NCBI GenBank assembly: GCA_043228905.1 | Contig: JBHGNT010000020.1 | Span: 12,958,001-13,022,000, forward strand | Origin: Azolla caroliniana | Lineage: Eukaryota; Polypodiophyta | Direction of reading: 5' to 3' | DNA length: 64,000 nt | In this document: piece after piece, positions 23,193-33,360 of the stretch | Numbering within the stretch: position 1 is the stretch's first letter | Layout: each line of letters begins with the position of its first letter | The notes under the pieces: model-generated | What the model saw: the letters and a program-made list of their open reading frames with translations, nothing else | What the model was told of the DNA's origin: nothing | Databases searched by the model: none | Program-made: the position numbers and the translations under genes

Positions 23193-23982
23193 CTCCCCCA
23201 ACCTAATGAGTGCACACTCCTAGGTGCACTATGGGAGGGGAGCTTGGAGCGTCGGGGGCGAGAAGGATGGAGTAGGGGGGTTCATAGGGGGGTGGTCAGT
23301 GGCGAAGATGGTGGTGAAGACGTCAGATGTTGAGGGGTGGTAAGCAGATTTCTTGCATTTGATCGGTCGTTGGGCCAGCTATCCAAGTGGGGGTGTTGTA
23401 GCCGGCGAAGGGAGAAGGGGGGTTTCGATCAAAACTGATGTAAGCGGGAAAGAACCGTGTATCGATCATGGTTTAGAAATCCCGTTTGTAGATGGCGGGG
23501 AGCACGTTGACATGAGTCCAAAGGTCGACTAATTGACGACAAGTGGGGCCTTTATTTAAATCAAATGCCAACCCTCACAGTCGGAATACTCGGTGTAGAT
23601 GGTGGGGATGATGTTGGGGGTGACACCGGGGGACCTCGTGGTGCGAAAGGGAATTCCGTCCACCGGCAAATGTAGGGTAGTGCAAACATCGACGATGTTG
23701 AACTGGAACTTGACAGGGGGAAAATCCGCAACGGCGTGGATGCGAACATGACTAGTCTCGAGATTGTATCCTGTGAGGAACCAGTCGACCAGCTCGGGAA
23801 GTACCCCCAAGGCCCAATCTCGAGGAAGAACTTGAGGCCTAGACGTGAAAGGGTGTCAAAAACATCAGGTTCGAGGTACTTGAGTTGCATGGTGGCCGTG
23901 GGTACCCGGTAGGTACAACGGGTGTTGTTGAACTCAGCTTGAATGACCAGGGAGCCACAACTATCGTAAGGGTAGTACACGT
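23193..23982 (-). pseudogene. Element D 3' accessory ORF, main part
   Basis: The ORF starts at a clean ATG at 30835. It is interrupted after about 11 codons by element B (23983-30800) and resumes at 23982. Joined across B it stays in frame through segments VYYPYDSCGSLVIQAEF and YRVPTATMQLKYLEPDVF. It shifts frame near 23815 and continues through a VRIHAVADFPPVKFQFNIV segment and a LHLPVDGIPF motif to about 23270. Its position after the protease region and before the 3' LTR matches the envelope-like or accessory ORF slot of large plant Gypsy elements. No signal peptide or membrane helix is evident. The LP-x-x-G motif recalls plant transposon-associated mobile domains, but this is weak. Function unknown. 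Confidence 0.6.
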
Positions 23983-24670
23983 TGTCGCGTTGCTACGCGC
24001 GTGCGTGGAGAACGAGGCGGGACCATTGGGGTTTTGGACCGAGGAATAGGTGAGGAAGCGAAAGGAGAGAGAGAGAGAGAGAGACGCTCACACACGGATA
24101 GACAAAGAAGCGCGCGGGAATGCAGCCCAATCAACACAAGAGACACAAGTTGGGCAGGAGATAGAGTATAAGAACGCGTATATAAATATATGTATGCAGA
24201 TGACCCGAATGGTTACAGCCGATCAGGTCGGCGAGACGGGTGTCGACGCCTGATCACCCATGCACACAGGGGAGCAAGATGGAGATTCTACCGGAAGCAC
24301 ACGGGCGTTCCACGGAGCAGAATCAACCTCACGAGAACCTGTGCAAAGAAAGCTATGGGGAACGACAGAGGAGAAGAGCTCGGTCCCAGTCCGACAGCAC
24401 TTCGTCCCCTCTAGCGCGCGCTCCCTCTCTCCCCCCGTCTCCCTCTCCTTTATAGCTCAAGGAGGGAGGCCGTTCACCCGTTTACATCACATTAATTCTC
24501 TGTCCTTTCGGATAGAGATACTCCTCGATTTCCCCTATAGAATATTGCTACCTAGGATTTAACCTTTGTACCTACCTATCTACTATACAACAAGGGGCGT
24601 GCCCACGTGTAAGGGCCGGCTCACACACATTATACATGGTTTGCGCTTGGGGACGGTTTTCTTCACGACA
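23983..24670 (-). repeat. 3' LTR of element B
   Basis: Plus-strand edges TGTCGCGTTG and CTTCACGACA. A minus-strand TATA-like GCTATAAAGG lies near 24452, and a GA microsatellite near 24065. Directly comparable to 30113-30800. Confidence 0.93.
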
Positions 24671-24746
24671 TCCGCCCCCACCTAACCGCGCATCCACCGG
24701 TATGCGCCAAAATTGGGTTCCTACGGGAGAAAACCGATCCTTGCTT

Positions 24747-27700
24747 TTATTCCTCATTTACCGGTTCATCCTCCGCCTCGGGCTGCTCGTCGTCGCTGTC
24801 CATGCCCCCTAGCTCTGGCTCCCCGTCATGCCGTTTCTTGAACGCTTTGATCCTCTTCCCCGCTACCGGTATCGCCATTCTCGTACCGTCGAGCTCCGCG
24901 AGATGATACGTCCCATTGCCATTGGCGCCTGTTACTACGTAAGGCCCGAACCACCTCCTCGCAAACTTCCGCGTGGCCTTGTGCTGATTGTCGAGGCTGC
25001 TGTCGTAGACTAGCACCCAGTCACCTTCCTCGATCTTCCTTGGCCTGGTCCGGTGTGTTCGGTCGAACCGGGCTTTGTTCCTTATCCTCGCTACTCGAAG
25101 TTTCTCCGCGACTCGCTCTACGTCCTCCGGCTTCCGCTCGAGCTGTCGAATCCGCGCTGCCAGCAGTTCCTCTCGGCTCATCTCATCCCTCCAGTCCACC
25201 GTGGACCACGAGGAGATCGTTCGCTTTGTTGGCATGATCGGCTTCTATCTGAACATCAGCTCGGCCGGCATGAACCCGGTTACCGAACTGTGGGTAGTCC
25301 GGTCCGCCCACAAGGCATAAGGTAGCAGCCGTGGCCAGTCCCCGACTCGGCCTCCGCACGCCCGTACTAGCGCTTTGACAATTGGCCCGTGTCTGCGCTC
25401 CACCTTCCCGTTCGCCTCCGGATTGTATGCTGTGGTGAGCGAAAGTTTGACTCCTAGCCGGTCGAACAGCTCTTCGGCCTCTTCTGCGTCCAACTCACCA
25501 CGGTCAGCCACGATCTTCCCTATGCACCCGTATCGGCATACTACGTCCTCAATTAAAAACCGGCACACGGTTGCCGATGTCTTGTTCTATAGGGCTCAGC
25601 CTTCAACTTGGGTTGTTAGATCTTCCCGAGCTAGCACCAGATACCGCATCTGTCCTACCCCCATTGGCATTGTCACCAAATCCACCATCCACTTGAAGTG
25701 GACGGTCGGAGGGTAGGTCGGGTGAAGCTCGTCCCTATGTCGGATCATGGAGTGCACCTGACAGCTTTCGCAAGTCGTCACGAACCGATGCACGTCCCGG
25801 TATAGCCCCGGCCACCAGTACTTCCCCTTTAGCTTTTCGAACGTGGCCCACATTCCACGGTGTCCAGCCCACGGGCTATCGTGGTACGCCGCCAACAAAT
25901 CCTCTTGTTTCTCCTTCTTCGCCACCACTCGGAGCGGGATGCTGTTCCTCTTCTTCGGGTGCTTCCATATGTATCCGTCCCGGAGAAAGAATCGGTAGGC
26001 TTTCTTCTGAATCCGGTTGGCCTCGTCCGTTGTCCATGCCGCGTCCGGTGTCATTGTTTTCAGGAACCTGCCGATCTGCAACCACTCCCTGTCATACTTG
26101 CTCTCGTCGAAATCGTTAAGCGTTGGAGAGCATTCCTTGCCAGTTGTTACGTAAGCCGCCTCGAAGAAGTCCACGCCGACTTCCTCGTCCTCTGAAACCA
26201 TGCCGCCGTCGTTTTCGAACCTCGCCCTTGAAAGCATGTCAGCCATGACATTGTCTTTCCCGGAAATGTGTCGTATTTCCGGATTCAGGGACTTGATGTA
26301 CGCTATCCACCTGAGCATTGCCAGGTCCGGCGTCACACATCCGGAAACCATGCCAAGGATCGGTAGGCAGTCCGTCTCGATAACTACCTCTGTCCCGATC
26401 AGGTAGTCTTTATCGGCCTTTACCGCCGAAACGATACCCCAGAGCTCGCGTTTAACCTGGGCGTATCCTTGCTGTCGCTCGCTAAAGACCTTCGCGCCGA
26501 ACCGGATCGGGGAACGCATGCCGTCCTCGTCCTCTTGGTTGACGACCCATCCGATCCCGGTCGGACTCGTGTCTACCGTTACGTAAATTGGAGTGCTCTT
26601 TCCGTAGAAAGCCTTTCGGAGCGCCGGAGCCACGGCAAGTGCTTCCTTCATCTTCCGGACAGACTCCGTATGCTCGTCTCTCCACTCGAATTTTCACCCC
26701 TTTTTTAGCAACCCGTATAATGACTCCGAGACGTGAGCGTAATGCGGGATCCATATTTGGTAGAACGCGCACGCTCCCAAGAACCTCTGAACCTCCGTGA
26801 CCGAGCTACAGTCGTTCTTCATCGCAGAGATGGCTTCTACCTTAGCCGAAGACGGTTTTCGGCCGTACGGCCCGCATAGGTGTCCGATGACCATGATCTC
26901 TGATTGCCCAAAGGCCGACTTTCCCCCGGAGAAGGTGAGCCTCGTGCCCTCCAACCTCTGCAGCACCTTCTCGTAGTCATCGATGTGCGTCGCCACAAAT
27001 TTCCGGCATCCGTCCGGTCCGATCGTCTCGTCCCTTTCCTCCACCGGGCATCCCTTGATCGGGATGTCGTCCAAACACGGCATGGTGATGTCCAGGATAC
27101 AATCCCTCAGCACTTTGTTCATTGCGTTCACCATGTGAGCCACTGAGTTCGTCCCTCCTTGCGGCAGGGTACACATTCGTACTAGGCCGAGAGGAGTTCG
27201 CATTGTTGTGATGTCTTTGCTCTCTACGGCAAGCTGGAACTGATCGTAACCCGCGTAGAGATCACCGACCGAGTAAATCGACCTTCCGGCGAAGGCCTCC
27301 GCAAACTCGTCTATTTTCGGTCCGATTCCGGCGTTTCGAATGGTCACCTTGTTGACCGGCTACAGGTCTTGAATAAAGCGCAACGTGCCGTCCTTCTTCG
27401 GCACGGTAAACCACCGATTCGAGTACGGGGTACTCAATGGTTCGAGGATTCCCATCTCGACCTTCTGCTTTAACAGCTCCATCAGCTTCGGGATGTGAGC
27501 TCTGGGTACTGGAATCGGTTTGAGACTCCACAGCACATGCGGTACCGTGAATATCACCATCGGTTCCACGACTGTCGGGTCTACGCACCCGATCTCCTCT
27601 GGTGAGAATGCGAAAGCCTTCCCACGCCTTCCGAGCATTCCCCGAAAACGGTCCTCTTCCGCCGGCAGTAGGAAGCTGCCCCCACCGACCTTGAGCTCCC

Positions 27701-28466
27701 GTAGCGTTATGTCGGTGAACGTGTGTCCTATGCGGGCCGGATTTCGTAAACTCGGGTCTAGCGCAACCCCCTTTATTCGCAACTCGCTCCCCTCCGGCAA
27801 GGGAGCCGCGACTGGCCTCAGCTTCCGGTCCATAGTCTTGTACCTCGTGTCCACCCGGGCCGTCCGATCCAACTCGAGCCCCCTACTGAAGTTCGCGATG
27901 ACTTCGTACATCTTTTCCGAACATATCGGAATCGTCCGGTCCTCTTTAAGGACTCCTCCGACTACCTCCCGCAGCTCCCCCAAGGTATCGTCGAAAGAGA
28001 CCGCCTTCGAGGGTCTCGCGGTTCCTCTCATGGTTCGGTCTCACCGTCAGGAACTGGACCGAGTGAAGCCCATCCTGGCTCTTGACCCTTGCATAGGCCG
28101 AGCCGTTGTCCAGCACCTTGGTCTCCATCCGTGCTACTGTGATGTACGGTTCTCCTAGTATAACCGGATGTGAGGATGTCTCCTGCACGAAGAAGTGTTG
28201 GTCAATCTCGACACGTTCGGGCAGGCTCCATGCAGTTCTTCGGTGGCACGCGTCGCCGCCCGTATTTTCCACCCGTGCTTGGTGTTGATCGGCCATTTTC
28301 CCTTCTTATAGAAGTCCATGGACATCAAATTGATTTCTGAACCATGGTCCACCAACGCCACCACCGGTTCATGAACATCTCCGATCTTCACGGGGGTCTC
28401 CGTGGTCGCTCTGGCCCAGTGCGGCCTCGAATAGTGGCTCTCCGCCAACTCGTCTTCTAGGGCCAT
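24747..28466 (-). pseudogene. Element B pol: protease, RT, RNase H, integrase
   Basis: Read in one minus frame with single stops near 27359, 26693, 25595 and 25240, and a compensating pair of frameshifts in the protease (about 28200 and 28030). Protease: VVALVDHGSEINLMS near 28350, with DHG in place of the usual DTG or DSG. Reverse transcriptase: RWFTVPKKDGTLRF, SVGDLYAGYDQFQL and the catalytic box CLDDIPIKG near 27060. RNase H: VTVDTSPTGIGWVV near 26580 and ELWGIV near 26440. Integrase: CESCQVHSM zinc segment near 25770, a truncated core with ADRGELDAEE and GKVERRHGP, and a C-terminal tail with WFGPYVV. Dead as it stands, but decayed by few changes. Confidence 0.9.
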
Positions 28467-28484
28467 GTCCTCTATGTGCGTTGT

Positions 28485-30069
28485 TCACACCTCCACCGGC
28501 TTCTCCGGTTCTGTCTCCATCGACAACCTCTTCCTCTTCACCAAGTCTACGATGGAGTCGTGGAACTCCTTCTTGGCAATCCCGAGCACTTCCCTCCGCG
28601 ACAATTCCACCTTGCTGTCGAGGATTCGTTCTTCCAGGACCTTTCGCAGGTCCGTGGATCTTTCGATTTCTGTGCCCAGCCGGTACCCGCCCTTCTTGGG
28701 ATTATCCTGGGCGCCGGTTGCACCGGCCTCATTCCGTCTTTGCCCGAATCGAATTTCATATCGCTGCGAGGGCCCAGCCCCTCCGGTTTTCCCTACCCGC
28801 TTGTCCTCTACTAGAGCCTCGTAGTTTTGACAAGCGGCTTTGACGAAGCCCGTCTTTTCTTCCACCGGGTCACTCCACCCGGTTACCTCCCAGACCCGTT
28901 TTTCCGCGTGGTCCACCTCTTCTTTCCTGAGCCGTGCGCCAACGAGGCCTTCCAGCATCGTCGGCCAGAACCCGGCTTTGTTCGTCTTCGGGGCCTCGCC
29001 ACCTCCGACCCGAATACCAGCTGACGCCGAGTAGTGGACGGTCTCCGCGTGACGAGCCGCCGCCTCCTCCATCAGACTTTTCATACCCCCTTGCCCGACG
29101 TTCAGGTTCAGGGTCCTTCGGGTCTCGCTGGCGTGCACCCGACCGTTCCACAGGTACACCACGTTGCTTCTCATCGCCTCGGCCAAGTCCCCGCAGTCCT
29201 TCCGGATGTGCCCAACCGCGTCACACGACATGCACCTGTTTTCAGCCAGAGGTCGTTGGTCACGGGCCTGTTCGCCACCATCCCTCCGTGCCTGGGCGAT
29301 CTGGAGATCCTTTACCATCCGCGTCAGCTCCTCCAGAGTTGCTCCCCCGGACGAGCCCTTGACCATGCCGGTTGAAGCCGACCCGGTCTCGAGCCAATCT
29401 CGGGTCTCTTCCCTTCGCGTTGGTGGTGTTGGCTCGAGCTTCTTTGCTACGATAGAGCCCGCCCCTGTCGATCCTTTGTCAACCCATTCCCGCCGTTTGT
29501 CGAAACGGCCACAAACCCTTTTCACCACGGCCCAGTCGGCCGTCAGCCCGTCATCAGTCTCCAATAGCAGGCCTACCTGCTCCTGATCCCGCTCGTCAAC
29601 CGACTTAACAAACAATAGGACACGGCTTGTGTCTAGAACGGTCCAGTCAAGCACCGAGAAGCGCGCGAAGCGTTCCTCAAACTCCCGAAGGAGCATTGAC
29701 GCGTTCCTTCCTTTGTCGGGGGTCTCCACCCACTCCATGAATTCCCGCATCTTCAAGCCCGTATCTTTCGAGGAGCCGACCTTCGAACTCCTCCCAAGTC
29801 CGGCTCTCGGCCCGTACCTCGAGCACCTCCATATGGATGCCCGGCATCGCCACTCGAGGGAATCCGGCTAGACGCCTCTCTTCCTGAATGTCCCTCATTA
29901 CCATCTCAGCCCGGTAGGATGCCAAGTAGCTCGTGGCATTTCCACTAAACCGGCCGATCGTACCGACAACCGCCTGGATAGCCCTATCAAGGATGCCGGT
30001 GCCTTCGCGCGCACTCACTATACGGTCCACAGCCGAAGCCATGGCTTCTGCAAGGTCTGACCCCCTCAT
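28485..30069 (-). pseudogene. Element B gag with CCHC knuckle
   Basis: Starts at 30069, about 44 bp after the 5' LTR. The first 130 residues end at a frameshift near 29750, and the remaining gag continues in another frame as 423 residues. It has a helical capsid-like part with LLFVKSVDERDQ, then a CCHC knuckle CMSCDAVGHIRKDC near 29225, then a charged linker towards the protease. A single stop near 28484 separates it from pol, so gag and pol were probably one frame. The capsid-like part resembles the gag of element A. Confidence 0.85.
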
Positions 30070-30112
30070 CTTCTACTCCTCTGCCGCCTGTTCACGTCGG
30101 GTTCACCAAATA

Positions 30113-30800
30113 TGTCGCGTTGCTACGCGCGTGCGTGGGGAACGAGGTGGGACCATTGGGGTTTTGGACCGAGGAATAGGTGAGGAAGCGAAAGGAGAGA
30201 GAGAGAGAGAGACACGCTCACACACGGATAGACAAAGAAGCGCGCGGGAACGCAGCCCAATCAACACAAGAGACACAAGTTGGGCAGGAGATAGAGTATA
30301 AGAACGCGTATATAAATATATGTATGCAGATGACCCGAACGGTTACAACCGATCAGGTCGGCGAGACGGGTGTCGACGCCTGATCACCCACGTACACAGG
30401 GGAGCAAGATGGAGATTCTGCCGGAAGCACACGGGTGTTCCACGGAGCAGAATCAACCTCACGAGAACCTGCGCAAAGAAAGCTATGGGGAACGACAGAG
30501 GAGAAGAGCTCGGTCCCAGTCCGACAACACTTCGTCCCCTCTAACGCGCGCTCCCTCTCTCCCCTCGTCTCCCTCTCCTTTATAGCTCAAGGAGGGAGGC
30601 CGTTCACCCGTTTACATCACATTAATTCTCTGTCCTTTCGGATAGAGATACTCCTTGATTTCCCCTATAGAATATTGCTACCTAGGATTTAACCTTTGTG
30701 CCTACCTATCTACTATACAACAAGGGGCGTGCCCACGTGTAAGGGCAGGTTCACACACATTATACACGGTTTGCGCCTGGGGACGGTTTTCTTCACGACA
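30113..30800 (-). repeat. 5' LTR of element B
   Basis: Same edges and length as 23983-24670. Its minus-strand end is followed by the primer-site-like sequence at about 30093-30112. Confidence 0.93.
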
Positions 30801-30835
30801 CCGTGGAGGAGCTTGGTGAATGGGGTGGGCGCCAT
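30801..30835 (-). pseudogene. First codons of the element D accessory ORF
   Basis: ATG at 30835 begins MAPTPFTKLLH. The frame is cut by element B at 30800 and continues at 23982 with VYYPYDSC. The join is in frame when one copy of the 4-bp duplication is kept. Confidence 0.7.
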
Positions 30836-31243
30836 CGGTTATGACTTGCTAGGACAAAGATTAGTACAAGGCGTATGGGAGTGTACCAACTCTTACACCC
30901 ACTTACTTATGTTGACGTAAGGTATTGCTAACGATATTTTATTAATCTATTGATGTAGGCTTAGTTATGTAGTTATTTATTCATTTATATGTTATTTTAT
31001 TTTATTATATATATATATATATTATTTTATCTTTATTTATTTATTTTTGTATTGAAATTTATTCTATTTGATTTGATTTGATTGATTGATTTATTTTTGT
31101 TTCTATTTTATTCTATTATTATTATTATTATTATTTTGAAACTAGGAGGCGGTGATTGAGGAATAACGTTATTTAGATATTATTTTATTTTTTATTCTTA
31201 TTCTTATTCTTTTTTACTTATTTTATTTTATTTTTTAGCGCGT
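30836..31243. other. AT-rich low-complexity stretch within element D
   Basis: Contains (AT), ATTT, ATT and TTGAT runs from about 30960 to 31230. No coding potential was seen. Confidence 0.7.
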
Positions 31244-31735
31244 TGTCGTAAAGATTTTCGCCCACGGTGTGAAAATTGCATGGAATGTACAAAATCGAGT
31301 GTGGTTCTTCACACACAATATGGAACAGTAATAATGAAGATATTATTTTATATCTTGGTACGAAAAGAAAAGATGGATGTCTTCAAGAGTTTTTGAATGC
31401 ATTTTACTACATGTGAAATGGACATATTAGTGTCAAGTTATGTGAATGTGAAGTTTGAGAAGAAGAAGAGAACAAACAAAATTGTGAGATATCCCACATA
31501 GATAGGACAACATCAGGATATAAGATTATATAAGTAGAGCCATATCTCTTTATATTTCATCTAAGTGCTAGGAGCACAGAAGGATTGGGTTGTGTAACAT
31601 GGATGAAAGGATGTGACCAAGTTATTCAAAATAGTGTTTTGGACTGAGTTAGAACCAGACGGACGGACGACGACAGAACCGACACCAGCATCGGACGGCG
31701 ACGGAACCGAAACCGAAACGGATAGACCAGATCAC

Positions 31736-32399
31736 TAGGGATCGGCAATGGTTCGGTTTAGGCTTAGCCAGTTTGGCTGATCCAAGCCAAACTGGCTAAG
31801 CCTAAACCGTTTACGAGATCTTAAACCTGAGCCGAGCCAAGCCGAGCCAAGCCGGTTCACAAACCGGTTACCGGTTGTGAACCCGTTTGGTAAACGGCTT
31901 GGAAACCGGTTTAGAAACCTACCTCCCTCTCTCTCTCTCTCTCCCTCTCTCCCTCCCTCCCTCTCAGATGATCCACTATATACTATATAGTATACATTGT
32001 ACAAGCTTTCCCTCCCACTCTCTCTCACGTTTGTGGTCTCGACTCTCTCCCTCTCTCCCTCTCTCTCCCCTCTATGTAGTTCCTCTCTCTGTCTCTCTCT
32101 CTCCTCGTCTGTGTAGTTCTCACTCTCTCTCTCTCCCATCGTTAGTTTAGTCTCTCTCACTCTCTCACTCTCTCTTTCCCCTTGTCTGTTGTCTCTCTCC
32201 CCCTCTCTCTAAAGTTTATAAATGACTTAAACGGTTTAGTCGGCTTGAGCCGGTTTGGCGAGGCTTAAGCCAAGCTGAGCCGAGCTCAAACCGTCAAGGC
32301 AAGTTCAAGTCTAAACTGAGCCGAGTCGAGCTGCTAAGCCGTTTTCAAGTCGGCTAAGCCAAACGGTTTAGGCTTGAGCTAAGCCGTTGCCGATCCCTA
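31736..32399. mobile_element. hAT-like MITE-2
   Basis: 664 bp with 13-bp terminal inverted repeats TAGGGATCGGCAA. The exact 8-bp target duplication CAGATCAC lies at 31728-31735 and 32400-32407. The interior is rich in AAGCCGAGCC and GGCTTAG-type repeats on both strands plus a long CT-rich tract (31920-32210), and encodes nothing. The terminal repeat resembles that of MITE-1 at 16103-16486 (shared ATCGGCAA), so both probably used related hAT transposases. Confidence 0.92.
31754..31809. repeat. Perfect 25-bp inverted repeat inside MITE-2
   Basis: Arms 31754-31778 and 31785-31809 are exact reverse complements around a 6-nt loop, GATCCA. A transcript could fold into a perfect 25-bp hairpin. Confidence 0.9.
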
Positions 32400-32523
32400 C
32401 AGATCACCAGGTCGGAAGCAGACGGGATAGACGGATCGATCGGATAGGTTAATCGTGACGATTTTGGTGTGAAACGAACAAAATCATCTAGACTAAAAAA
32501 CCTATTAAAAATTTGTAATCAAA

Positions 32524-32598
32524 GGGATGCAAGCAAGGCTTGAACCTTGCACCTCTAAGATAGGAAGCAATAGACTTACCACTAGACTTAGTCATTTC
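32524..32598 (-). other. tRNA-like (SINE head or tRNA pseudogene)
   Basis: The minus strand has an A-box-like TCTAGTGGTAAGTC (32573-32586) and a B-box-like GGTTCAAGCC (32537-32546) at tRNA-like spacing. The B-box fits the GWTCRANNC consensus. A full cloverleaf with a good acceptor stem was not found, so a functional tRNA is unlikely. Confidence 0.5.
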
Positions 32599-32669
32599 CT
32601 TAGAAATGCTTTTTCTATCATTATACTTTTACATGTAAATTCTCATATTAGAGCTTGATTGAGTGACAT

Positions 32670-32800
32670 GGTTATCATGCATCACATGTAATGCATGAGC
32701 GCCAAATGGCAAACATGCATCACATGCATTCCATGCATTGTATGCATGTCTTGAACCTTCACATGCATTATATGCATGGGGGTGTCTATAAAAGAGTGGA
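32670..32800 (+). promoter_or_regulatory. Cluster of ATGCAT motifs upstream of a TATA box
   Basis: Eight ATGCAT hexamers, several as CATGCAT or TATGCATG, lie within about 105 bp and are followed by a TATA-like TCTATAAAAGAG at about 32785. CATGCA is the RY motif bound by plant B3 transcription factors. No downstream gene was recognised, so this may be the promoter of an undetected LTR. Confidence 0.4.
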
Positions 32801-33088
32801 TGAAGAAGAAAAACAGGAGCGATGTATTAATCAAGAATTTAAAAGTAAGAAATTTGTTATCCAATTGATGTATCAATCTTGTTCTTCAAATCTAAAGTCA
32901 AGAGTTCAATCTTAATCTCTCTCAATCTAAAGTCAAGCATTCTATCTTATCTCAATCTCTCTCTCTCTTTCAATCTATCTTAATTCCTTTCTCGCTAAAG
33001 CTAGTGCAAACTTCGAGTCCTTCCAGTCTAGAACCCCGGCGGTTCCGCCTCACGATCCGCATGTAGTGATGGATCTTCACGATAGCGT

Positions 33089-33360
33089 GGTTCGAAGAGT
33101 GTCTAGCTCTTCGAAGAACCAGGAGTGGGGGGTTCAAAGAGTCTCGCTGTTTGAACCGGGGGTGCGTGGTTCGAAGAGCGCCTCTCTTTGAACCTGTGCG
33201 CGGTTCGAAGATCGCCACTCTTTGAACATGTGCGTGGTTCGAAGAGTCGTACTCTTCGAACCAGGGATGCATGGTTCGAAGAGCGTCTCTCTTCGAACCT
33301 GTGCATGAATTAGGAGGGAAACGGTTCGCTCGTTGAACCGAGGGTGGTTCGATGAGGGAA
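33089..33360. repeat. Array of short palindromes GGTTCGAAGAG...CTCTTCGAACC
   Basis: Six imperfect hairpin units of 27-32 bp start near 33089, 33130, 33169, 33203, 33236 and 33273. A shorter one follows near 33321. The arms are conserved and the loops vary (for example TGTCTAG, CGCC, TCGTA). Spacers are about 7-13 bp with TGCRTG or GGGGTGCGTG. Short ORFs here are repeat artefacts. Confidence 0.85.

Larger units (their letters stand above)
23983..30800 (-). mobile_element. Gypsy element B
   Basis: 6.8-kb minus-strand element with 688-bp LTRs at 23983-24670 and 30113-30800. The flanks are ACGT (23979-23982) and CCGT (30801-30804), a 4-bp duplication with one change. The minus-strand primer-site-like TTTGGTGAACCCGACGTG follows the 5' LTR, and the polypurine tract TAGGTGGGGGCGGA precedes the 3' LTR. 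Gag, protease, reverse transcriptase, RNase H and integrase are all present in the usual Gypsy order, broken by a handful of stops and frameshifts. About 20 LTR differences were counted by eye, mostly C/T or G/A, pointing to moderate age. Confidence 0.92.
31244..32461 (+). repeat. Isolated Gypsy-type LTR (F), split by a MITE
   Basis: Starts TGTCGTAAAGATTTTCG, matching the left edge of element A LTRs. After removal of the MITE at 31736-32399 it ends near GTGACGA and is followed by TTTTGGTGTGAAACG, resembling the primer site of A and B. No matching second LTR or coding interior was found, so this is a solo or truncated LTR with a few leader bases. The right edge is inferred. Confidence 0.6.

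Noticed and set aside
24050-24562. Repeated ORFs near 24050 and 30180
   Set aside because: They are duplicated only because they lie in the two LTRs of element B; no domain or frame conservation beyond LTR identity.
31887-32150. Leu/Ser/Pro-rich ORFs on both strands
   Set aside because: Products of the CT microsatellite in MITE-2.
32524-32598. Functional tRNA gene
   Set aside because: Only the A- and B-boxes are convincing; a proper acceptor stem and complete cloverleaf could not be drawn.
33089-33360. CRISPR-like array
   Set aside because: The repeats are palindromes with short irregular spacers in a plant nuclear setting with no cas genes; a satellite-like hairpin array fits better.
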